Part shown: piece by piece, positions 6,563 to 11,282 of the stretch | How positions within the stretch are numbered: position 1 is the first letter of the stretch | Layout: each line of letters begins with the position of its first letter | NCBI GenBank assembly: GCA_016929355.1 | Contig: JAFGJA010000486.1 | Coordinates: forward strand, 1 to 11,282 | DNA from: Anaerolineae bacterium | GTDB lineage: Bacteria > Chloroflexota > Anaerolineae > Aggregatilineales > Aggregatilineaceae | Reading direction: 5' to 3' | DNA length: 11,282 nucleotides | Made by a program: the position numbers and the translations under genes | Notes under the pieces: model-generated | Databases searched by the model: none | Told to the model about the DNA's origin: nothing | What the model saw: only the letters and a program-made list of their open reading frames with translations

Positions 6563-6571
6563 TGCTACAAT
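6563..6571 (+). promoter_or_regulatory. Extended -10 promoter for ppk2
   Basis: TGCTACAAT is an extended -10 element (TGn followed by TACAAT, five of six consensus bases), 41 bases before the ppk2 ATG. No good -35 is seen 16-18 bases upstream, which is common for extended -10 promoters. It lies about 20 bp from the -35 of the divergent promoter, so the two could influence each other. Confidence 0.5.
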
Positions 6572-6612
6572 GTCTGTAAATTCCAACAAAACAACAGAAA
6601 GAGATTATTTTT

Positions 6613-7491
6613 ATGAGCAAGAAAAAGGAGAAATCAGCAAACGGGCATCTTGCGCTCAAAGATTTGCCTAAATCGACGGTTGCCCGCCTGGATAAACAAT
6701 TTTACGAAACCGAACTCGAACGCCTCTATTTAGAATTGGTCAAAATGCAATACTGGATTCAAGAACACGGTGAACGCCTGCTGATCACCTTTGATGGGCG
6801 GGACGCCGCCGGGAAAGGCGGCATCATCAAGCGCATCACCGAACCGTTGAATCCGCGTGGGGTGCGGCTGGTCGCGCTCAGCAAACCCACGGACCGCGAG
6901 GAAACGCAGTGGTATTTTCAGCGCTACGTGGCCCATCTGCCCGCCGCCGGGGAAATCGTGATCTTTGATCGCAGTTGGTACAACCGCGCCACCGTCGAGC
7001 ATGTGATGGGTTTCTGTACGGAGATGCAATACTGGGAATTTCTGCGATCCGCGCCTGAATTTGAACGGATGATCACCCGGAGCGGGATCAAGCTGCTGAA
7101 ATACTGGCTCTCGGTCAGTGATGAGGAGCAGGAGTTACGCTTCCAATCCCGCGCAATGGACCCGACGCGGCGCTGGAAACTCAGCCCGATTGACCTGAAA
7201 TCGCGCCAACTGTGGGTGGAATATTCCAAAGCCAAAGATATTATGCTGGAGTATACGGATATTCCCGAAGCCAGGTGGTATCAGGTGGATGGCGACGACA
7301 AGCGCCGCGCGCGCCTGAACGTCATGCGCCATGTCCTCGACTCCATGCCGTATGAGGACATCATCCCCAAGCCGATCAAGCTGCCGCCCCGCCCGCCGGA
7401 TGATCTGGATTACAGCCGCCCGCCATTGGACAAGCATATTTACATCGAGGATCATTACGCGGGTAAGGTGAAAGGGGATAAGAAGAAGTAG
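6613..7491 (+). CDS. ppk2: Polyphosphate kinase 2 (PPK2 family)
   Basis: A 292-residue protein with the whole PPK2 core: Walker A GRDAAGKGG (62-70, Lys68), Walker B-like FDRSWYNR (118-125, Asp119), and the basic lid region EQELRFQSRAMDP to WKLSPIDLKSR (about 169-193). The motifs TEPLNPRGVR and QWYFQRY are also conserved. The enzyme transfers phosphate between inorganic polyphosphate and nucleotides, usually phosphorylating GDP or ADP from polyphosphate, in the cytosol. Single-domain length fits class I or III; the subclass cannot be fixed by eye. The N-terminal 20 residues are Lys-rich and variable; the C terminus has a Pro-rich segment (PKPIKLPPRPPDDL) and a basic end. The start ATG follows AGAAAGAGA as a weak ribosome site. 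The gene stands alone on its strand, with a strong hairpin 18 bases after the stop. No ppk1 or ppx gene is nearby. Confidence 0.95.
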   Translation: MSKKKEKSANGHLALKDLPKSTVARLDKQFYETELERLYLELVKMQYWIQEHGERLLITFDGRDAAGKGGIIKRITEPLNPRGVRLVALSKPTDREETQWYFQRYVAHLPAAGEIVIFDRSWYNRATVEHVMGFCTEMQYWEFLRSAPEFERMITRSGIKLLKYWLSVSDEEQELRFQSRAMDPTRRWKLSPIDLKSRQLWVEYSKAKDIMLEYTDIPEARWYQVDGDDKRRARLNVMRHVLDSMPYEDIIPKPIKLPPRPPDDLDYSRPPLDKHIYIEDHYAGKVKGDKKK

Positions 7492-7492
7492 G

Positions 7493-7591
7493 AAACCCCC
7501 ATCCCTGGCCCTTCCCCCGCAAGCAGGGGAAGGGAACAAGTTATACACTTTGAAGTCCCTCTCCGCTTGTGGGGAGGGATTTAGGGAGGGG
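7493..7591. repeat. Composite hairpin repeat, copy A
   Basis: Begins AAACCCCCATCCC (7493-7505), then a hairpin with a perfect 9-bp stem (CCCTTCCCC 7509-7517 with GGGGAAGGG 7526-7534). A second hairpin follows (7557-7564 with 7571-7578, eight pairs with one wobble). It ends with a G-rich block, 7571-7591. The same blocks occur in the opposite orientation at 9976-10042, with 19 identical bases CCGCAAGCAGGGGAAGGGA. Confidence 0.75.
7509..7534. terminator. Likely terminator hairpin after ppk2 (bidirectional)
   Basis: CCCTTCCCC and GGGGAAGGG form a perfect 9-bp GC-rich stem with the eight-base loop CGCAAGCA, starting 18 bases after the ppk2 stop and between convergent genes. There is no T run after it, so termination may be rho-assisted or the hairpin may only protect the mRNA end. 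Confidence 0.5.
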
Positions 7592-7595
7592 CTGC

Positions 7596-9875
7596 CTACA
7601 TTAAATTGCGGTACGCGCTCGCAACGGCGCTCGCCTGCGAACTCACGACGCGGATCATTTCCTCGTCATGATCGCGCAAAAAGGCGCGCAGTTCCGCGAC
7701 AGTGTTCACGCCCACATCAGCCAGCGTGCGCGCGGCGTAATGCTTGAACGTGTTGATATAAAACGCCATCGAATTCGCTTTTTCCTCGTAAAAACGATAG
7801 CCCGCCTTGCCCTCGACATTGCGCGTCCGTCCGCCGCGCCGCAAGCGTGTTCTGACCAGGGCCGGATTCGCGCTCTCAATGATCATCGTCGGGGCGCTGG
7901 CGCTGCCATGATACGGCATACAGATTTTGCCATTCGCGTGTTCAAAGTAAATATCACCTAACTCGACCACGCAGCGCGCTAACTGCTGGTTATACGAAAT
8001 CAAATCCACGCCCATCAGCAGCAAATGCCCCACCTGCGAACCGACGCCGCCTTCCACCGCTACCGTGACGCCATTGAAGCGCGCATCGGTCACGATGCTG
8101 TAGACTTCTTCGAGCGTGGTCACAGCCATACCGTTCGTCGCGCTCGTACACTGCCGCCCGCCGCCATGACCAAAGAACAGCCCATCAACGGCCACATCCG
8201 GCGCGATCAATTTGAGCGCCTGTTTTTTATCCGTGACCTGCCCCACGAATAACTCGATCTCGTCGCCAAACGCCTGCCGGATCGCGTGTGCCGTTTCGAT
8301 CACGCGCGGATCGCTGTTGATCGTGTAGATGCGAAACAGCCTCACGCCCGCGTGCTCGTAGAGCGTGCGCACATTCGCCAGTTCCGCTTCGACATTCGAA
8401 CAGCCAATCGCCGCGCCGATGTTACGCTGCGCACGCTCATACACATCATCATCCAGACCGAGATTTTGCAGCACGTCTTTCGCCGCGCGAATCAAATCGG
8501 CCTGCTTATCGATATAGCCCGCCAGGATGTTATTCCGGTGTGTGAAAACGGCGTGATGCCCAATCGCCGCCGTGACCAGCACATCGCGCCAACCGGAGAT
8601 CGCCGGCATCGACCCAATCGAAAAGATGCTGCGCGGATACTTGCCGATCATATTGTAGAGGCCATACCGCGCGCTGTTGGTACGCGAAACATACGCCTCA
8701 GAGGACAGTTTTTTGTAGCCGAGATCGCGGAACGCATACGTGCTGGTAATCTCTACCACGTCGTTATCGCGTGTCATGCCCAAGACGCTCTCAATCGTGC
8801 GCGAGCCTTTATTGCAGCGCGGCGGGACCACCGTTTCGCCGCTTTCCATCGCGCGCAGAATATCTTTCACTTCTTTGCGCTGGTTGCTCAGGAAAAAGTC
8901 AGCGCGCTGCGCCAGCGCAAGGCTGCGTCGTTCCGGGCCAAACTGCCAGATCACCGGCGTGCCGTTGCGGTTCATCTTTAAATTGCTGCGATCGACGTCC
9001 GTCAGGATCAAACCGAGACTTTTCGAGTCCGCTTTGGGCAGATAGCGCGTATAGTAGATGTTCGATTCATACGAAATGGGAGTGTATTTCCCGGCGGTAA
9101 ATGCCTCGCTGACCGGGTTATCATCTTCCAGACATTCGAGCGCGTAGGCAAACCGCAGCGCCTTTTTCTTGTTGAGTTTATCCCACCGCACGCGCGCTAA
9201 TTCCTGCTCATACGGTTCGGGCATCTTCGAAATGCTGTGGCCCACTTCGAACGGATCATCGTGCAGCGCTTCCAACGCGCGCCGCCGCATGGAATAGGTA
9301 TCCTTCTCAGCGCCGGACATTTCGGCAAAGGTGCGGTTTTCGCCTTCCGGTTGACCGTCCGGGATGAACATATCATCCCAGCCGAATCCATGCGTGCCGC
9401 GCAAGGATTCCGCAATCGTGCCCTCAATGTTCCCTTCGCGGATATGCACGGCTGCGCCATCAAAAACCGCGATCAGAATTTTGGCGAGCGCGCGCCGATC
9501 CTTGCCCGCCAGCCAATCCTGCGCGATCATGCGGCGCATTTCGACATCTTCGGAAAAATACTTAATCAACGGCCCCGGCCGGCCACCGAGTCCGAAGATC
9601 GCCAGCGAGGTTTCCTCGACCAGAATCGGATTATACCCGTTCGCCTTATACGCTTCTTTGGCTTTATAACTCACCACCTTGTACGGGTCCATGTCCTGAA
9701 TTTCTTCGATATTCAGGGGCCGCCCGACGATCTCCCAATCGGTCAGGATGCGTTGAAATTCGCGGAGCTTATTTTCGTTGCCGGTAGCGACCTCGACATA
9801 GTGCCCGGAGAGCGCGGTGGTGGTTTTGACGACGTTAATCACTTCAGGTTCGGTAGCAAATAGTTTACGGGGCAT
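7596..9875 (-). CDS. Fusion of HAM1/RdgB-type NTP pyrophosphatase-like domain and IMPDH/GMP reductase-like barrel
   Basis: A 759-residue protein. Residues 27-205 carry the HAM1/RdgB/ITPA pattern: TGNENK (31-36), VEETSL (86-91), GGRPGPLIKYF (97-107), GFGWDDMFIPDG (163-174), TFAEMSGAEKD (182-192), SMRRRAL (195-201). This family hydrolyses ITP, XTP and deaminated dNTPs to monophosphate and pyrophosphate. Residues 378-745 resemble an IMP dehydrogenase/GMP reductase barrel: YAFRDL (380-385), AAIGHHAVFTHRNN, GAAIG (487-491), GHGGGRQCTSATNG with the likely catalytic Cys576, VEGGVGSQ (607-614), YHGSASAPTM (655-664), VEGKAGY near the end. There are no CBS domains. Residues 206-377 are unassigned. Both halves would act on purine nucleotides, so direct passing of IMP/XMP is plausible. 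Odd points: Glu88 replaces the usual Asp, SHR is SMR, and the barrel's NAD-side acidic motif is not evident. ATG 9875 has AAGGGA upstream. Confidence 0.75.
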   Translation of the reverse strand: MPRKLFATEPEVINVVKTTTALSGHYVEVATGNENKLREFQRILTDWEIVGRPLNIEEIQDMDPYKVVSYKAKEAYKANGYNPILVEETSLAIFGLGGRPGPLIKYFSEDVEMRRMIAQDWLAGKDRRALAKILIAVFDGAAVHIREGNIEGTIAESLRGTHGFGWDDMFIPDGQPEGENRTFAEMSGAEKDTYSMRRRALEALHDDPFEVGHSISKMPEPYEQELARVRWDKLNKKKALRFAYALECLEDDNPVSEAFTAGKYTPISYESNIYYTRYLPKADSKSLGLILTDVDRSNLKMNRNGTPVIWQFGPERRSLALAQRADFFLSNQRKEVKDILRAMESGETVVPPRCNKGSRTIESVLGMTRDNDVVEITSTYAFRDLGYKKLSSEAYVSRTNSARYGLYNMIGKYPRSIFSIGSMPAISGWRDVLVTAAIGHHAVFTHRNNILAGYIDKQADLIRAAKDVLQNLGLDDDVYERAQRNIGAAIGCSNVEAELANVRTLYEHAGVRLFRIYTINSDPRVIETAHAIRQAFGDEIELFVGQVTDKKQALKLIAPDVAVDGLFFGHGGGRQCTSATNGMAVTTLEEVYSIVTDARFNGVTVAVEGGVGSQVGHLLLMGVDLISYNQQLARCVVELGDIYFEHANGKICMPYHGSASAPTMIIESANPALVRTRLRRGGRTRNVEGKAGYRFYEEKANSMAFYINTFKHYAARTLADVGVNTVAELRAFLRDHDEEMIRVVSSQASAVASAYRNLM

Positions 9876-9916
9876 GATTCAAGTCCCTTTAAATTGTCAG
9901 TAAACAAACGGCGTGA

Positions 9917-9945
9917 TTTATACGAAATTTTGGGGATAAAGTCAA
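9917..9945 (-). promoter_or_regulatory. Strong sigma-70-type promoter for the fusion gene
   Basis: On the minus strand, TTGACT (9940-9945, -35, five of six) is followed by a 17-bp spacer and TATAAA (9917-9922, -10, five of six). Transcription would begin near 9910, giving a leader of about 35 bases with the AAGGGA ribosome site before ATG 9875. This is the best promoter in the window, so the fusion gene is expected to be transcribed on its own. Confidence 0.7.
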
Positions 9946-9975
9946 TTCTAAAAGCGCGTGCGGCAAGCCGTTTGA

Positions 9976-10042
9976 CCCCACCCTCAATCCCTCCCCTTTT
10001 TTCTCCCTTCCCCTGCTTGCGGAGGGTTGGGGATGGGGGTTT
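9976..10042. repeat. Composite hairpin repeat, copy B (inverted relative to copy A)
   Basis: Read on the minus strand it starts AAACCCCCATCCC (10030-10042) and continues with CCGCAAGCAGGGGAAGGGA (10004-10022). It ends with the same G-rich block as copy A, differing at two of 21 positions (9976-9996). It is shorter than copy A because the region of the second hairpin's left arm is missing. It lies between the GrpB-family gene and the promoter of the fusion gene and may end the GrpB transcript. Confidence 0.75.
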
Positions 10043-10075
10043 ACCCTTTCCATACACGCCCTTACCGATCCTCCG

Positions 10076-10765
10076 TCAAGTAATATCATCCGGCACGGGA
10101 TCGTCCTGCTGATCCGGTGACTCCGGCTGATCCGGTTGCTCCGATTTGGTCGCTTGCGCGGCCTGTTCCTGCGCATGAGCCATTGCCCGTTGCGCCTGTT
10201 CCTCTTTGGCAGCCGCATTGACCAAGCGCCGCAGCGACGGATCGACAATTTCTTCGACGGCGCGCGCCATGATCGTTTTGATGAACGCAGTTTTGCCTTT
10301 GGTATAGGCGGGCCGGTTGCCCTTAAACGTCAGTGATAATTCGCGCTTGACCTGCTCGTATAACTCCGCCATCTCAGGATGCGCGCGCAAATAGTCGCGG
10401 AAAATAATGTGGCGCTGATGCTCCCAGGTCATAAACTCGACAATGTGCAGATGGTGCGTGCGCGGCGTACCTTTCCAGAAAAAGAGGCGCTCGTCTTCGG
10501 CATCGTGGGGGTGGTGAAAATAACCCAACGACTCAAGCTGTTTTTCATACGACTCCAGCGAAGCAAATTCTTCCACCGCCACCAGAATATCAATGATCGG
10601 CTTGGCACGCAGGCCCGGAATCGAGGTGCTGCCGACGTGTTTGACCTCCACGACTTGCTCGCCCAGCGCCTCCGCGATCTGATCGGCTTCGATGTAGAAA
10701 TTCTGCGCCCAGGCGGGGTTATAGTCGGAGAGTTCGAATTCTTCATTTTCGTTATAGTCAGTCAT
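10076..10765 (-). CDS. GrpB-family protein (UPF0157, nucleotidyltransferase-like fold) with extended tail
   Basis: A 229-residue protein. Residues 12-175 match the GrpB/UPF0157 family: LSDYNPAWAQNF near the N terminus, VVEVKHVGSTSIPGLRAKPI with the invariant HVGSTSIPGL, then IDILVAV, RTHHLHIVEF, FRDYLRAHPE, and a KTAFIKTIMARA helix. The family is related to nucleotidyltransferases and is sometimes annotated as fused to dephospho-CoA kinase, but its reaction is not established. The final 45 residues are an added low-complexity tail: Ala/Gln/Glu-rich helix, then Pro/Asp/Gln repeats (EQPDQPESPDQQDDP). Typical family members stop near 170-180 residues. The start ATG is preceded by GAGG (10773-10776) at seven bases. 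The gap of 71 bases to the upstream MFS gene could allow a shared transcript. Confidence 0.88.
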   Translation of the reverse strand: MTDYNENEEFELSDYNPAWAQNFYIEADQIAEALGEQVVEVKHVGSTSIPGLRAKPIIDILVAVEEFASLESYEKQLESLGYFHHPHDAEDERLFFWKGTPRTHHLHIVEFMTWEHQRHIIFRDYLRAHPEMAELYEQVKRELSLTFKGNRPAYTKGKTAFIKTIMARAVEEIVDPSLRRLVNAAAKEEQAQRAMAHAQEQAAQATKSEQPDQPESPDQQDDPVPDDIT

Positions 10766-10836
10766 CAGCTTGCCTCGTTCTCTGCACGGTTTTCATACTT
10801 ACTATGATAGACCGATTTGCTGTGGAGGCAATTCAC

Positions 10837-11282
10837 CTACCCCGCCCGCCGCGCTTGGCGCAGCGCGGCCAGCCCATCCGCCGCAACGATGCCTGCCGCC
10901 ACAAACCGCAGCACCGCCCCGACCCACAACACCACCACCAGATCGAGCGACAAACTCGCCAATTGACTGCCCAACATCGGCCCAATGAAAACGGCCAGCA
11001 TCACGACTTGATTGTACACGGTCATGTACCGGGTCGCATTGTCGGCGGGGGCGTTTTCGCTGAAATACGTGAACTGGCTGATCGCGGCCAGCGTCCAGAA
11101 GAAACCGCCAATGAAGTTCGCCGCCGACGCTAGATACAGCGACGAGGTCAGGGCAATAATCACGCCGCTCAACCCCGCGCCGACCATGCCGATCACCATT
11201 GCCACCTGGCTGCCCGTGCGCTGTACAATCCGGTGCGTGTACGCTGCCATCAGCGTGCCACCCACCGTCCCGCACATCGCAA
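10837..11282 (-). CDS. MFS transporter, C-terminal part (5' end beyond window)
   Basis: About 148 residues of an open frame running off the right edge. It has four hydrophobic helices: QVAMVIGMVGAGLSGVIIAL, LYLASAANFIGGFFWTLAAI, VVMLAVFIGPMLGSQLASL and LVVVLWVGAVLRFVAAGIVA. Short loops include a basic turn, YTHRIVQRTG, before the first of these, which fits the cytoplasmic loop motif of major facilitator superfamily carriers. The order fits the last four helices of a 12-helix carrier, ending with a short basic tail, RQARRAG. The substrate cannot be told. The MFS assignment rests on hydrophobic pattern and loop character, not on a diagnostic motif. Confidence 0.7.
   Translation of the reverse strand, partial: AMCGTVGGTLMAAYTHRIVQRTGSQVAMVIGMVGAGLSGVIIALTSSLYLASAANFIGGFFWTLAAISQFTYFSENAPADNATRYMTVYNQVVMLAVFIGPMLGSQLASLSLDLVVVLWVGAVLRFVAAGIVAADGLAALRQARRAG

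Noticed and set aside
6479..6589. Upstream extension of the HicB/DUF1902-like gene to 6589
   Set aside because: The added region contains a good promoter and ribosome binding site for ATG 6478 and encodes a hydrophobic stretch not expected in the family.
8286..8981. Plus-strand open frame of 231 residues inside the fusion gene
   Set aside because: Arg/His/Ala-rich composition typical of an antisense shadow of a GC-rich gene; the minus strand has clear domain motifs.

Overview
The window looks like chromosomal DNA of a moderately GC-rich, free-living bacterium, most likely a member of the Chloroflexota (Anaerolineae-like). This placement is inference. It rests on the mix of protein families, the G/C-rich hairpin repeats between genes, and the CACCACAGAGACACA-type intergenic repeat. 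No rRNA, tRNA, CRISPR array, transposase or phage gene is visible.

Left block (1-2254, + strand): a three-gene, tightly packed operon. It holds the end of a flippase-like multi-pass membrane protein (LPG_synthase_TM/UPF0104 type), a small dual-specificity-type phosphatase with an intact HC-x5-R loop, and a class-I glutamine amidotransferase-fold hydrolase of the PuuD/peptidase C26 type. It ends facing a minus-strand gene across a compact palindromic repeat element (2284-2382) that could stop transcription from both sides.

Middle block (2405-6478, - strand): five genes. In transcription order they are a HicB/DUF1902-like small protein, a two-pass membrane protein with a perfect Shine-Dalgarno, a 55-residue truncated HicB-like protein, a protein with three zinc ribbons and a short helical-repeat segment, and a pRiA4b ORF-3-like protein with zinc-binding ends and a very acidic insert. 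The two zinc-rich genes share a similar leader sequence.

Right block (6613-11282): a polyphosphate kinase 2 gene on the + strand, diverging from the HicB-like gene with recognisable promoters. Three minus-strand genes follow. The most striking is a 759-residue protein (7596-9875) joining an N-terminal HAM1/RdgB-type inosine-triphosphatase-like domain to a C-terminal IMP dehydrogenase/GMP reductase-like barrel. It has its own good promoter and is bracketed by an inverted pair of composite hairpin repeats. Next come a GrpB-family (UPF0157) protein with an unusual tail and the end of an MFS transporter.

The best candidate for an undescribed system is the ITPase-IMPDH-like fusion. Its two halves act in the same purine pool (ITP/XTP to IMP/XMP, then IMP/XMP/GMP interconversion), yet several active-site positions differ from the textbook families, so its substrate may be something else.
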